Below, piece after piece: positions 27,966-36,585 of a DNA stretch of 64,000 nt. The stretch is from NCBI RefSeq assembly GCF_013373795.3, contig NZ_CP088022.1, forward strand, positions 5,332,001 to 5,396,000, read 5' to 3'. The stretch's first letter is position 1, and each line of letters begins with the position of its first letter. The notes under the pieces were generated by a model. It was not told where the DNA came from. It worked only from the letters and a program-made list of their open reading frames with translations, and did no database searches. This DNA is from Bradyrhizobium quebecense (GTDB taxonomy: Bacteria > Pseudomonadota > Alphaproteobacteria > Rhizobiales > Xanthobacteraceae). Both the position numbers and the translations under genes were made by a program.

Positions 27966-28496
27966 CTATTTCTGCTTGGGCAGGAGGCCCTTCAGCTTTT
28001 CCATATCCTTGACGTTCATCTTCATGCCACCGGGCATGATGATGTCACCGGGCTTCTGGTCGCTCTTGCAGACGCCGAGCCATTTCGCCTCGATGGTCAT
28101 CGTGGTGTCGCGGGAGCCGGCCGCGCCGCCTTCCGCGTGCGAGGTGCTCTTGACCGTGTAGGCGGAATTGAAATCGCCGACGATCTCGGCATGGCTCTTC
28201 ATCGACATGCCGGCGACGCTGCACACGCTGTCGCTGACATAGCCGGTCGCAGTCTTCTGGATGTCCTGCTTGGAGCAGACTTCCTTGGCCATCGGCGAGG
28301 CCGCCGCGCTCATCTCCTTGTCGGTGGTCTCGTCGGTGCAGTGCTGCATGGTGATTTCCGGCATCGGCCCGCCGGTGCGCACCATTTTCATCTCCCACAG
28401 ACCGGCCTTGCGGATCGGCAGGTCGACGGCGCTCGCGGCACCAGTGGACAGGACAAGGCAAACAGCAGAACCAAGCAAGGCAAGCTGTCGGGTCAT
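27966..28496 (-). CDS. DUF3617 domain-containing secreted protein
   Basis: 176 residues. A signal peptide (MTRQLALLGSAVCLVLSTGAASA, cut near 23) is followed by the DUF3617 pattern: GLWEMKMVRTGG near the start, then pairs of cysteines (QHCTDE, EVCSKQ, SVCSVA, GVCKSD) likely forming disulphides in the periplasm. The end is Lys/Met-rich. DUF3617 proteins have no known function. The start at 28496 is set by the signal peptide; the frame is open far upstream but not conserved. Neighbours are also small secreted proteins. Confidence 0.85.
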   Translation of the reverse strand: MTRQLALLGSAVCLVLSTGAASAVDLPIRKAGLWEMKMVRTGGPMPEITMQHCTDETTDKEMSAAASPMAKEVCSKQDIQKTATGYVSDSVCSVAGMSMKSHAEIVGDFNSAYTVKSTSHAEGGAAGSRDTTMTIEAKWLGVCKSDQKPGDIIMPGGMKMNVKDMEKLKGLLPKQK

Positions 28497-28539
28497 GCGG
28501 TGAGCTCCCGGCTGAACGATCGAAGGATCTGGAGTGCGC

Positions 28540-28839
28540 TCAGTAGAGCGTGCGCACCGGCCTCTGGGCCGAACCGTAGGGCACCCAGCGGCAGGCGAAC
28601 GAGATGTAGCCACCCGGGTAGCGCTGCATCGCAAGGAACTTGACCACCTTGCCGTAGGAAGCGCAGTGATCGACGGCGAGCTGCCGCGCGTCGGTCTGGG
28701 CCGCCAGCGTATAGGCGATGATACCGCCGGTATCATTGCCCTTGAACGGCGGCACCGGCTGCATCCAGTCGGCTCGCGCCGGACCAACGGCCAGCATCCC
28801 GCAAACGGCAACCAGGCACGCGGCCAATTTCCTTCGCAT
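28540..28839 (-). CDS. small secreted hypothetical protein
   Basis: 99 residues. A signal peptide (MRRKLAACLVAVCGMLAVGPARA) precedes a 76-residue mature part, DWMQPVPPFKGNDTGGIIAY and onward, with two cysteines (DHCASYGK, FACRWV) that could form one disulphide. No family recognised. It shares orientation with the DUF3617 gene, 43 bases away, and could be its transcription partner. The start at 28839 is chosen for the signal peptide. Confidence 0.7.
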   Translation of the reverse strand: MRRKLAACLVAVCGMLAVGPARADWMQPVPPFKGNDTGGIIAYTLAAQTDARQLAVDHCASYGKVVKFLAMQRYPGGYISFACRWVPYGSAQRPVRTLY

Positions 28840-29005
28840 CGCAGACTCCATTTCGCTTGCGACCAACATAGAGTGCGCCGGCGACCATGGAAAGAACGAG
28901 CCGACTGCTGGAGGTGGACTTCTCCGCAGGTGTTGCCGCGCTGCACTTGACCTTGCCGGGGCTTCACGGCACCGTCCGCCCCATCTGATCATCGGGTGGA
29001 TTCCC

Positions 29006-29482
29006 ATGTGCAACCTGTTCAACTCCCCCAATAAACTCAGCCACACGCTTGGCCTCGGCGCCGCGCTCGTGGTCGGCCTTCTGGCGTTCGGGGGCACGGC
29101 TCAGGCCGCCAATCCGTTCGAATTGAATTTCTGGCTGTCCGGACCGCGCTATGACGGCAATGTGGCCCCCTGCGAGAGGGCCCTGGCGACCATCAGCGAT
29201 CAATTCCATGAGAAAGAAGCCACCTTCTGGAATTCGCCGCTCGTGATCACCGGCTTCAGCCGGATCCACGAAACCGCGTTCCGCCCCTGGCAGTCCGACA
29301 ACATTCCGCGCCGCTATTGCTCGGGAGACGCGGTGTTGAGCGACGGCAAAGTGCGCAAGGTGCACTATTCGATCATCGAGGATGGCGGCTTTGCCGGCAC
29401 CAACCAGGGCGTCGATTGGTGCGTCGCCGGGCTGGACCGCAACTGGGCCTATAACCCGTCCTGCAAGGCCGCCCGGCCCTGA
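29006..29482 (+). CDS. small secreted hypothetical protein
   Basis: 158 residues. A signal peptide with hydrophobic core LGLGAALVVGLLAFGGTAQA is followed by a mature part of about 125 residues with four cysteines (VAPCERAL, RRYCSGDA, DWCVAGL, NPSCKA), suggesting two disulphides and a periplasmic or exported location. The pattern FxxxxWxSDNIPRRYCSGxAxLSDGKxRxVxYxI is characteristic but I cannot name the family. A strong intrinsic terminator follows directly. Start at ATG 29006. Confidence 0.75.
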   Translation: MCNLFNSPNKLSHTLGLGAALVVGLLAFGGTAQAANPFELNFWLSGPRYDGNVAPCERALATISDQFHEKEATFWNSPLVITGFSRIHETAFRPWQSDNIPRRYCSGDAVLSDGKVRKVHYSIIEDGGFAGTNQGVDWCVAGLDRNWAYNPSCKAARP

Positions 29483-29506
29483 TCTCCGACCAGATTGCTG
29501 AAGCAG

Positions 29507-29537
29507 AAGCCGCCGCCGTCCAGACGGCGGCTTTTTG
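29507..29537 (+). terminator. intrinsic terminator
   Basis: AGCCGCCG...CGGCGGCT with the loop TCCAGA-type and a TTTTTG tail, 25 bases after the stop at 29482. It ends the small secreted protein transcript before the RNase T2 gene. Confidence 0.85.
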
Positions 29538-29596
29538 TTCTTGAAATGTTCTAGTGGCCTGCTAGGCTCTGAATGGTCGCGTGAGGGGAGCGTTTG

Positions 29597-30283
29597 ATGC
29601 TTCGGTTGGTCGCAATTTCCCGATTTCTGATTTCAATTGCCTTTGTTCTGTGTGGTGCGATGGGGGCCTCGGCCCAGGATCGCCGGCAGAATGCGCCCGG
29701 CGAGTTCGATTTCTATGTGCTGTCGCTGTCGTGGTCGCCCTCGTTCTGCGAGGCGGCGAGCGAGCGCGGCAACAACGGCCGCGGCACGCAGGCGCAGTGC
29801 GGCGGACGGCCGTACTCGTTCGTGGTGCACGGGCTGTGGCCTCAATATGAGCGGGGCTTTCCGGAATACTGCCAGCGGCCCTCGCCCCGCCTCGCCCGCA
29901 ACATCATGACCTCGATGCTCGACCTGATGCCGGCGCCCGGGCTGATCTACAACGAGTGGGACAAGCACGGCACCTGCTCCGGCCTCGGCGAACGGGCCTA
30001 TTTCGAAGCCATCCGCAAGGCCCGCGCCGCGGTGAAGATCCCCGAGGAATTCCTGCAATTGACGGAGCCGAAGACGATCGCGCCCGACGAGCTGGAGACG
30101 GCGTTCATCAAGGCCAATCCGGGGCTCAGCAACTCCGCGATCTCGGTGACCTGCGACAGCAAGCGGCTCAGCGAGGTGCGGATCTGCCTCAGCAAGGATC
30201 TGCAATTCCGATCCTGCGAGGAAATTGATCGCCGCGCCTGCCGCCGCGATGAGGTGCTGATGCCGCCGGTTCGCGGCGGCTGA
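29597..30283 (+). CDS. ribonuclease T2 family protein
   Basis: 228 residues. A secreted, base-unspecific endoribonuclease acting in the periplasm. A signal peptide (MLRLVAISRFLISIAFVLCG) is followed by both catalytic segments, VVHGLWPQY (CAS I) and EWDKHGTC (CAS II), with the catalytic histidines, and several cysteines for disulphides. ATG 29597 is preferred to the TTG one codon earlier. It is likely used to degrade extracellular or periplasmic RNA for nutrients. The neighbouring small secreted proteins are unrelated in sequence. Confidence 0.92.
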   Translation: MLRLVAISRFLISIAFVLCGAMGASAQDRRQNAPGEFDFYVLSLSWSPSFCEAASERGNNGRGTQAQCGGRPYSFVVHGLWPQYERGFPEYCQRPSPRLARNIMTSMLDLMPAPGLIYNEWDKHGTCSGLGERAYFEAIRKARAAVKIPEEFLQLTEPKTIAPDELETAFIKANPGLSNSAISVTCDSKRLSEVRICLSKDLQFRSCEEIDRRACRRDEVLMPPVRGG

Positions 30284-30443
30284 AGTCTCGTCCGCGTCAG
30301 GGCCGGGCAAACGCGCGTTGTCGCGCCGAGTGTCCCGGCCATGGACGCCATCACGAAACTAGCGAGATAAGGCATAGATGCCCGGGACAGGCCGGGCATG
30401 ACGCAGTACAACATGCGCACCCTCTGGAGCGCAGCGTCATCGC

Positions 30444-31304
30444 ATGAACTATCGTCACGCCTTTCATGCCGGCAGCTTTGCCGACGTCATCAAGCACATC
30501 GTGCTGGTGCGCATGCTCACCTACCTGCAGGAGAAGCAGGCGCCGTTCCGCGTCATCGACACCCATGCCGGCGCCGGCCTCTATGATTTGACGTCGAGCG
30601 AAGCGCAGCGCGGCGGCGAATGGCTGACCGGCATCGCGCGGCTGATGCAGGCACGACTGTCCGACAAGGCGATGCCGCTGATCGCGCCCTATCTCGACAT
30701 CGTCAGGGCATTCAATCCGAGAGGCGAGTTGAAAGCCTATCCCGGCTCGCCGTTGATCGCGCGGGCGCTGCTGCGTCCGCAAGACCGTATGACGGCCTGC
30801 GAGATCGAGCCCGTGGCGCGCAAGCAATTGATCGATGCATTGCGACGCGATGCGCAGGCGCGCGTCGTCGATCTCGACGGCTGGATGGCACTGCCCGCAT
30901 TCGTGCCGCCGAACGAGCGGCGCGGCCTGGTGCTGATCGATCCGCCATTCGAAGCGAAGGACGAGTTCGAGCGGCTGGCGAGTGCCTTCACCGAAGCGTT
31001 CGCGAAGTGGCCGACCGGCACGTATCTTTTGTGGTACCCCGTAAAAACCCGGAGAGCTACCGACGAGCTCGCGCGCAGCGTGGCTGCAGCGACAGCAAGC
31101 AGTCGGCCCGCGGGCAAATGCTTGCGTTTGGAATTCAGTGTGGCGCCGCAAGAAACCGGCGCAGGCCTCGTTTCCACCGGGCTTTTGATAGTGAATCCGC
31201 CGTGGACGCTGGCGGGCGAGCTGAAGATCATCCTGCCCGAACTCGAGAGACCGCTTGGTCAAGGCGGCGCCGGACGCTTCAGACTCGAAACGCCTAAACC
31301 TTGA
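30444..31304 (+). CDS. rlmJ: 23S rRNA (adenine(2030)-N6)-methyltransferase
   Basis: 286 residues. It methylates A2030 of 23S rRNA using SAM. The conserved N terminus MNYRHAFHAGSFADVIKHIVL is almost diagnostic; it is followed by the SAM-binding DTHAGAGLYDL and the catalytic LIDPPFE (family DPPY/F). The length is normal. It is preceded by a GGGACAGGCC-type palindrome and has no operon partner. Confidence 0.95.
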   Translation: MNYRHAFHAGSFADVIKHIVLVRMLTYLQEKQAPFRVIDTHAGAGLYDLTSSEAQRGGEWLTGIARLMQARLSDKAMPLIAPYLDIVRAFNPRGELKAYPGSPLIARALLRPQDRMTACEIEPVARKQLIDALRRDAQARVVDLDGWMALPAFVPPNERRGLVLIDPPFEAKDEFERLASAFTEAFAKWPTGTYLLWYPVKTRRATDELARSVAAATASSRPAGKCLRLEFSVAPQETGAGLVSTGLLIVNPPWTLAGELKIILPELERPLGQGGAGRFRLETPKP

Positions 31305-31564
31305 TCGGTAGCACCCACTGAAAAGTTCTATTTGAGCATAGGCAACGCGCGCGGAACCGTATTATGCTCATCCTGTTACGACTGGCTTTACGTTCCGCTT
31401 CCGCGAATGGTTGCGGCGGAGTGACAAGGCCGAAATAAAATCCAGGCAGACCGGCGGCGTGACGCCGGCCTGTTCAGGTGGCCAAGCTTCCGACAAGCGA
31501 ATGTCGGTCAACCGCTACGCGGCGTGCGCGTAGCGGTGGAGCAATACGGGGGAGGAGTTTCCCG
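31305..31564 (+). other. long leader of the cold-shock gene
   Basis: 260 bases between rlmJ and the cold-shock gene hold no ORF of note. A GC-rich hairpin (CCGGCG-GCGTGA-CGCCGG, 31451-31468) lies about 100 bases before the start. Long structured 5' leaders are usual for cspA-type genes, where they act as cold-responsive switches; the transcription start is not known here. Confidence 0.5.
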
Positions 31565-31777
31565 ATGGCCATGACTGGGACAGTCAAGTTCTTCAACGGA
31601 GAGCGTGGCTATGGCTTCATCAAGCCTGATGATGGCGGCCGCGATGTGTTCGTTCACATCACAGCTGTCGAGCGTGCAGGCTTGAAGGACCTGACTGAAG
31701 GACAGCGCATTACGTTCGAGGTTGAACCCGACAAGAAGGGCAAGGGCCCGAAGGCGGTCAACCTGGTGGTTTCATGA
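31565..31777 (+). CDS. cold-shock protein, CspA family
   Basis: 70 residues, one cold-shock (OB-fold) domain that binds single-stranded RNA or DNA and melts RNA structure. RNP1 is GYGFIKPD and RNP2 is VFVHI. ATG 31565 (MAMTGTVKFF) has GGGGGAGGAG upstream, a strong ribosome-binding site; ATG 31571 is the alternative. Members of this size are often present in several copies in Bradyrhizobium, so I give no number. Confidence 0.93.
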   Translation: MAMTGTVKFFNGERGYGFIKPDDGGRDVFVHITAVERAGLKDLTEGQRITFEVEPDKKGKGPKAVNLVVS

Positions 31778-31989
31778 CGAGCGCGCGCGTGCGTGGCTCG
31801 TGATGAACGGCGAATGAAGCGTTGCGTGTGAGTTGACTGCCGGGCGCGTGGCTCGCGCTCGCTGCACGACCACCTGCATGATGCGGACGCGATTGGCGGT
31901 GCCCGCATATCGGGTGCGTGCGGCTCACCGACTGGATTCGCGGACGCTGCCGCGCGCACGCTCCATGCGTCATGTCCAAGCGATCAGCA

Positions 31990-32025
31990 CAAAAGAAAAA
32001 CCCGGCCGCGCGAGGCGCGGCCGGG
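31990..32025 (-). terminator. intrinsic terminator of the outer-membrane protein gene
   Basis: On the minus strand CCCGGCCGCG-CCTC-GCGCGGCCGGG is followed by TTTTTCTTTTG. The stem is a nearly perfect 11-bp duplex, 26 bases after the stop of the minus-strand barrel gene. Confidence 0.85.
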
Positions 32026-32051
32026 AGTTGATGTCAGACGTTTTCTTGTTC

Positions 32052-32675
32052 TCAGAAGTGATAGTTGATGCCGGCGCGAACCAGGCTGAAGCTGTAGCCG
32101 TTCGGCGCGCCGCCGGTGATCGTGAAGTTGCTGTTGGCGAGATCGACGTAGAGATATTCGATCTTGGCGCTCCAGTTCGGGGCAAAGCCCATTTCGGCGC
32201 CGGCGCCGACTGCGAAGCCCGCATTGGTATGCGACTCCGATATGCCGAAGGTCTCGCCGCGCAGTTCGCCGAAGGCGAGACCGCCGGTCGCGTAGAACAG
32301 CACGTTGTTGACCGCATAGCCGGCGCGGCCGCGCACCGTGCCGAACCACGGGTTGGAGAACTTCCAGGGCGCGAACCGATCGTCGGCGGTGGTGCCCTGG
32401 ATATCGGCCTCGATGCCGAACACCCACGGAGAGCCGTTCTGGAAATTGTAGCCGGCCTGCACGCCGCCGACGAAACCGGACGGCTTGGTCGGGTTGTTCT
32501 CGACCGAACCCCAGCCGTAGCCGACGTTGCCGCCGAGATAGGGGCCGGCCCAGCTGTAGGCATTGAGCGGCTGATAGACGGTATAGGGCGAGCCGTAGTT
32601 GAGATCGGCCGACGCCGCCGAAGTCGTCCAGCCTGCGACGATCAGTGCCAGCGCACGCGCAACAAACCGGGTCAT
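32052..32675 (-). CDS. outer-membrane beta-barrel protein (Omp25/RopB-like)
   Basis: 207 residues. A signal peptide (MTRFVARALALIVAGWTTSAASA) is followed by an eight-stranded barrel of the OmpA-like porin family. Typical signs are SWAGPYLGGNVGYGWG near the N terminus, alternating strands such as GVQAGYNFQNG, GTVRGRAGYAVNN and YATGGLAFG, and the end LVRAGINYHF with the C-terminal Phe that the BAM complex recognises. Related rhizobial proteins (Omp25, RopB, Omp31) are major surface proteins. The start at 32675 fits the signal peptide. Confidence 0.9.
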   Translation of the reverse strand: MTRFVARALALIVAGWTTSAASADLNYGSPYTVYQPLNAYSWAGPYLGGNVGYGWGSVENNPTKPSGFVGGVQAGYNFQNGSPWVFGIEADIQGTTADDRFAPWKFSNPWFGTVRGRAGYAVNNVLFYATGGLAFGELRGETFGISESHTNAGFAVGAGAEMGFAPNWSAKIEYLYVDLANSNFTITGGAPNGYSFSLVRAGINYHF

Positions 32676-32939
32676 GGGTACTCTCCACACGCAACTGCCG
32701 CAGCCCGCAGGCCCAGGGCCGGCGTGGTTACGGAATTCCACTTTTTTCGCTAAGGTTTATCGAGAGTTTTAGGTTAAAGGGTTGTTAAGCCCGGTTAGCG
32801 GCCCGCTCATCAGTCTTAACAATGTGTTACCGACCCGCCCCGGCCGGCCGCGCTGGGCCAGTAACGCCCTGCAATCGGGTTCTTTTTCCTGCGCCGCCAG
32901 CGCTGGCGACCGGTCGCCCAAGCGCTTAATTTACGGCCC

Positions 32940-35054
32940 ATGGTTCACGATTCTCCCGAGCGACCGACGCCGGTCCCCAAGACCGACCCCGAGGCTGACC
33001 CCAAGGCTGATCCCAAGGCGCGGCGCAGTGCAAAGTCCGATCTGCCTCAGGACGACCTGACGCTCGACACGAGCGACGTCGATCCGGAAACCTCCGCCAC
33101 CGAGGAGGAGGATGACGCGCGTCTTCCCGAGGCATCGGAGGACGCCGCCGAGACAATCGCCGAGGGGACGCTCTCGATCGGGCATGAGGCGATCGAGAAC
33201 GCGGTCCGCCTCGCCCCGACCTCGCCCGGCGTCTACCGCATGCTCAACGCCGCCAACGACGTGCTCTATGTCGGCAAGGCGAAGAACGTCAAAAAGCGGC
33301 TGTCGTCCTATGCGCGGGCCAACGCGCCGCTGCCGGCGCGCATCCTGCGCATGATCGCGGCGACCACGCATGTCGAGATCGTCTCGACCACGACCGAGAC
33401 CGAGGCGCTGCTGCTCGAAGCCAATCTGATCAAGCAGCTGCGGCCGCGCTTCAATGTGCAGCTGCGCGACGACAAGTCGTTTCCCTATATTCTGATCACC
33501 GGCGACCATTGGGCGCCGCAGATTCTCAAGCATCGCGGCGCGCAGTCGCGGCCCGGACGCTATTTCGGCCCGTTCGCCAACGCAGGCGCGGTCAACCGCA
33601 CCATCACGGCGCTGCAGCGCGCGTTCCTGATCCGCTCCTGCACCGACGGCTTCTTCGAGAGCCGCAGCCGGCCCTGCCTGCTCTATCAGATCAAGCGCTG
33701 TGCCGGCCCCTGCACGCGCGAGATCGATTTCCCCGGCTATGGCGAGCTGGTGCGCGAGGCGACCGAATTCCTCTCCGGCCGCAGCCACGCCGTGAAGCAA
33801 TTGCTCGCGGCCGAGATGGAGAAGGCCTCCGGCGAGCTCGAATTCGAAACCGCAGCGCTGTACCGCGACCGCCTCGCGGCACTGTCGGCGATCCAGTCGC
33901 AGCAGGGCATCAACCCGCGCACGGTCGAAGAAGCCGATGTGTTCGCGATCCACCAGGAAGGCGGCTATTCCTGCGTCGAGGTGTTCTTCTTCCGCACCGG
34001 CCAGAACTGGGGCAATCGTGCCTATTTCCCGCGCGCGGAAAAGAGCTTCACGCCCGAGGAGGTGCTGTCCTCATTCCTTGCGCAATTCTACGACGACAAG
34101 CCGCCGCCAAAGCTGATCCTGCTGTCGCACGAGATCGAGGAAAGCGCATTGCTCGCCGACGCGCTGTCGGTGAAGGCCGGATCCAAGGTCGAGGTCTCCG
34201 TGCCCAAGCGCGGCGAGAAGAAGGAGCTGATCGGCCACGCGCTCACCAACGCGCGCGAGGCGCTCGGCCGCAAGCTCGCCGATACCGCGACACAAAGCCG
34301 GCTGCTGGAGGGCATGGTCACGACGCTCGGCCTGCCGCACACGCCAAAGCGCATCGAGGTGTACGACAACAGCCACATCCAAGGCACCAACGCAGTCGGC
34401 GCGATGATCGTGGCGGGACCCGACGGGTTCATGAAGAACCAGTACCGCAAGTTCAACATCAAGTCCGAAGGGCTGACGCCCGGCGACGATTACGGGATGA
34501 TGCGCGAGGTGCTGGAGCGCCGCTTCAAGCGGCTGCTGAAGCCGCCGGAGGGCGAAGCCAGCAAGGCAAGGGACAAGGCGGACGACGAGTCGTTCCCGCA
34601 ATGGCCCGATCTCGTCATCATCGACGGTGGCCGCGGCCAGCTCAACGCAGTCCGGGAGATTTTTGAAAACCTCGGGCTGACCCAGGTCTCGCTGATGGCG
34701 GTGGCCAAGGGGCCGGAGCGCGATGCGGGGCGCGAAACCCTGTTCATGCCGGACCGCGAGGCCATCAAGCTGGAGCCGCGCGACCCGGTGCTCTATTTCA
34801 TCCAGCGGCTGCGCGACGAGGCCCACCGCTTCGTGATCGGCTCGCACCGCAAGCTGCGCAAAAAGGACATCCGCGAGGCCGGGTTGCAGGAGATCCCAGG
34901 CATCGGCCCGTCGCGCAAACGTGCCTTGCTGCACCACTTCGGAACGCTCAAGGAGATCGAGCGGGCCTCGATCGCCGACCTCGGCAAGGTTCCCGGCGTC
35001 AGCGCCGAGAGTGCCCGCAAGATTTTCGAGTTTTTCCACGCCCAGCCGGGTTAA
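32940..35054 (+). CDS. uvrC: excinuclease ABC subunit C
   Basis: 704 residues. It makes both incisions in nucleotide excision repair. The GIY-YIG nuclease domain begins near residue 95 ([20 protein letters not shown]), then UvrB-binding UVR motif, the RNase H-like domain ([33 protein letters not shown]) and the HhH pair at the end ([13 protein letters not shown]). Most UvrC proteins begin only about 15-20 residues before the GIY-YIG motif; here about 80 extra acidic residues, with repeats [15 protein letters not shown] near the start, precede it. ATG 32940 is in frame with this extension. Confidence 0.95.
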   Translation: MVHDSPERPTPVPKTDPEADPKADPKARRSAKSDLPQDDLTLDTSDVDPETSATEEEDDARLPEASEDAAETIAEGTLSIGHEAIENAVRLAPTSPGVYRMLNAANDVLYVGKAKNVKKRLSSYARANAPLPARILRMIAATTHVEIVSTTTETEALLLEANLIKQLRPRFNVQLRDDKSFPYILITGDHWAPQILKHRGAQSRPGRYFGPFANAGAVNRTITALQRAFLIRSCTDGFFESRSRPCLLYQIKRCAGPCTREIDFPGYGELVREATEFLSGRSHAVKQLLAAEMEKASGELEFETAALYRDRLAALSAIQSQQGINPRTVEEADVFAIHQEGGYSCVEVFFFRTGQNWGNRAYFPRAEKSFTPEEVLSSFLAQFYDDKPPPKLILLSHEIEESALLADALSVKAGSKVEVSVPKRGEKKELIGHALTNAREALGRKLADTATQSRLLEGMVTTLGLPHTPKRIEVYDNSHIQGTNAVGAMIVAGPDGFMKNQYRKFNIKSEGLTPGDDYGMMREVLERRFKRLLKPPEGEASKARDKADDESFPQWPDLVIIDGGRGQLNAVREIFENLGLTQVSLMAVAKGPERDAGRETLFMPDREAIKLEPRDPVLYFIQRLRDEAHRFVIGSHRKLRKKDIREAGLQEIPGIGPSRKRALLHHFGTLKEIERASIADLGKVPGVSAESARKIFEFFHAQPG

Positions 35055-35099
35055 ACCAAAGGCGAGTCATCAGGGCGTCGCCTGCGACAGGGCATCTAG

Positions 35100-35146
35100 G
35101 GCATGATGCGGAAAAGTGGCAAGCAACGTTCCGAAAAGAACATGCA
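35100..35146. repeat. dispersed repeat (GCATGATGCGGAAAAGTG type)
   Basis: Reads GCATGATGCGGAAAAGTGGC, then AAGCAACGTTCCGAAAAG and AACATGC. It is a diverged copy of the element at 15323-15372, between uvrC and pgsA. Confidence 0.6.
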
Positions 35147-35246
35147 TAAACAAGGGGCTAAGGTGCCATGACGATTCAGCCTAATCTCGCCGTGCTTTGG
35201 CGCCCGCACGGTTGACCTTCTGGCTTCAGCGGTATTGGTAGAACGG

Positions 35247-35861
35247 ATGAACATCGCGACGACCCGGGGACAGACCAAGACCATGTCCCTCCCGAATATC
35301 CTGACCTATGCCCGGATCGCCGCGATCCCGGTGGTGATCTGCTGCGTCTACTGGCAATCGATCCTGGACGGCCCATTGTGGCTGCGCTGGGTGGCGCTGG
35401 CCGTGTTCATTGCGGCCGGGATCACCGACTATCTCGACGGCTATTACGCCCGGATGTGGGACCAGCAGTCCGCTTTCGGCCGGATGCTCGATCCGATCGC
35501 CGACAAGCTCCTGGTGGCCTCCAGCCTGCTGATGCTGGCCGCCGACAATTCGATCCATGGCTGGACGCTGTGGGCAGCGATCGTGATCCTGTGCCGCGAG
35601 ATCCTGGTCTCGGGCCTGCGCGAATACCTCGCGGGGCTGCGGGTCAGCGTTCCCGTCACCAAGCTTGCGAAATGGAAGACCACGATCCAGCTGGTGGCGA
35701 TCGGCTTTCTGATCGCGGGCGAAGCGGGCGAGCAGGTCTTCCCGGCGACGACCCTGATCGGCATCGTGCTGCTGTGGATGTCGGCGATCTTCACGATCTA
35801 CACCGGCTGGGATTACTTCCGTGCCGGCATCCATCACCTCATCAAGGAGGATGAGGGATGA
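35247..35861 (+). CDS. pgsA: CDP-diacylglycerol–glycerol-3-phosphate 3-phosphatidyltransferase
   Basis: 204 residues from ATG 35247, or 192 from ATG 35283 (MSLPNILTYAR). It makes phosphatidylglycerol phosphate in the inner membrane. The CDP-alcohol motif is visible as DYLDGYYARMWDQQSAFGRML followed by DPIADK. Transmembrane helices are at about 25-50, 90-115, 150-175 and near the end. The last codons overlap the moaD start by four bases (ATGA). The phosphatidylglycerol it supplies is also the lipid donor of Lgt, encoded in this window. Confidence 0.94.
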   Translation: MNIATTRGQTKTMSLPNILTYARIAAIPVVICCVYWQSILDGPLWLRWVALAVFIAAGITDYLDGYYARMWDQQSAFGRMLDPIADKLLVASSLLMLAADNSIHGWTLWAAIVILCREILVSGLREYLAGLRVSVPVTKLAKWKTTIQLVAIGFLIAGEAGEQVFPATTLIGIVLLWMSAIFTIYTGWDYFRAGIHHLIKEDEG

Positions 35862-36109
35862 AGCTGAAATATTTCGCCTGGGTGCGTGAACGCATCGGCA
35901 AGGCCGAAGAGATCGTCGAGCCGCCGGCCGAGGTGCGCACCGTCGGCGAACTGATCGGCTGGCTTGCCGCGCGCGACGACGGCTACGCCCATGCCTTCGA
36001 GAAGCCGACGGTGATCCGCGCCGCGATCGACCACGCCCATGTCAAACCGGATGCTGCGATCTCCGGCGCCCGCGAGATCGCATTCTTTCCGCCGATGACC
36101 GGCGGTTAG
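35858..36109 (+). CDS. moaD: molybdopterin synthase sulfur-carrier subunit
   Basis: 83 residues with a ubiquitin-like fold. The C-terminal FFPPMTGG ends in the double glycine whose last residue is thiocarboxylated and carries sulfur for molybdopterin. It overlaps pgsA by four bases and is followed by moaE eight bases later, so the two synthase subunits are made together. The MoeB-type activating enzyme is not in the window. Confidence 0.95.
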   Translation: MKLKYFAWVRERIGKAEEIVEPPAEVRTVGELIGWLAARDDGYAHAFEKPTVIRAAIDHAHVKPDAAISGAREIAFFPPMTGG

Positions 36110-36117
36110 ATCTTCCT

Positions 36118-36585
36118 ATGGCTATCGCAGCGACCATCCGGATCCAGGAAGCCGACTTCGACGTCGCAGAGGAGATCGCCGGCCTGAGCAAGGGCCGCAC
36201 CGATGTCGGCGCGGTCGTCAGCTTCAGCGGCATCTGCCGCGGCAGCGAACAGGGCGAGCCGATCGCCGCGCTGACGCTCGAACATTACCCTGGCATGGCG
36301 GAAGCCGAGATTGCGCGCCACGCCGACGAGGCGCTGGCGCGCTGGCCGTTGCAGGGCCTCACCATCATCCATCGCTTCGGCCGCATCGCGCCGGGCGAGA
36401 ACATCGTGCTGGTCGTGACCGCCTCGGCGCACCGGCAGGCCGCGTTCGAGGCAGCCGAGTTCCTGATGGACTATCTCAAGACCAACGCACCGTTCTGGAA
36501 GCGCGAGGAGAGCGCGCGCGGCACGAGCTGGATCGAGGCGCAGGGCCATGACGACGCGGCCGCCGCGCGCTGGACCAAATCCTGA
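36118..36585 (+). CDS. moaE: molybdopterin synthase catalytic subunit
   Basis: 155 residues. With MoaD it turns cyclic pyranopterin monophosphate into molybdopterin. Visible: VGAVVSFSGICRG, LEHYPGMAE, IIHRFGRIAPGENIVLV, and FLMDYLKTNAPFWKRE with the catalytic lysines. Its stop TGA shares one base with the ATG of prmB (TGATG), so translation is coupled to the downstream gene. Confidence 0.95.
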   Translation: MAIAATIRIQEADFDVAEEIAGLSKGRTDVGAVVSFSGICRGSEQGEPIAALTLEHYPGMAEAEIARHADEALARWPLQGLTIIHRFGRIAPGENIVLVVTASAHRQAAFEAAEFLMDYLKTNAPFWKREESARGTSWIEAQGHDDAAAARWTKS

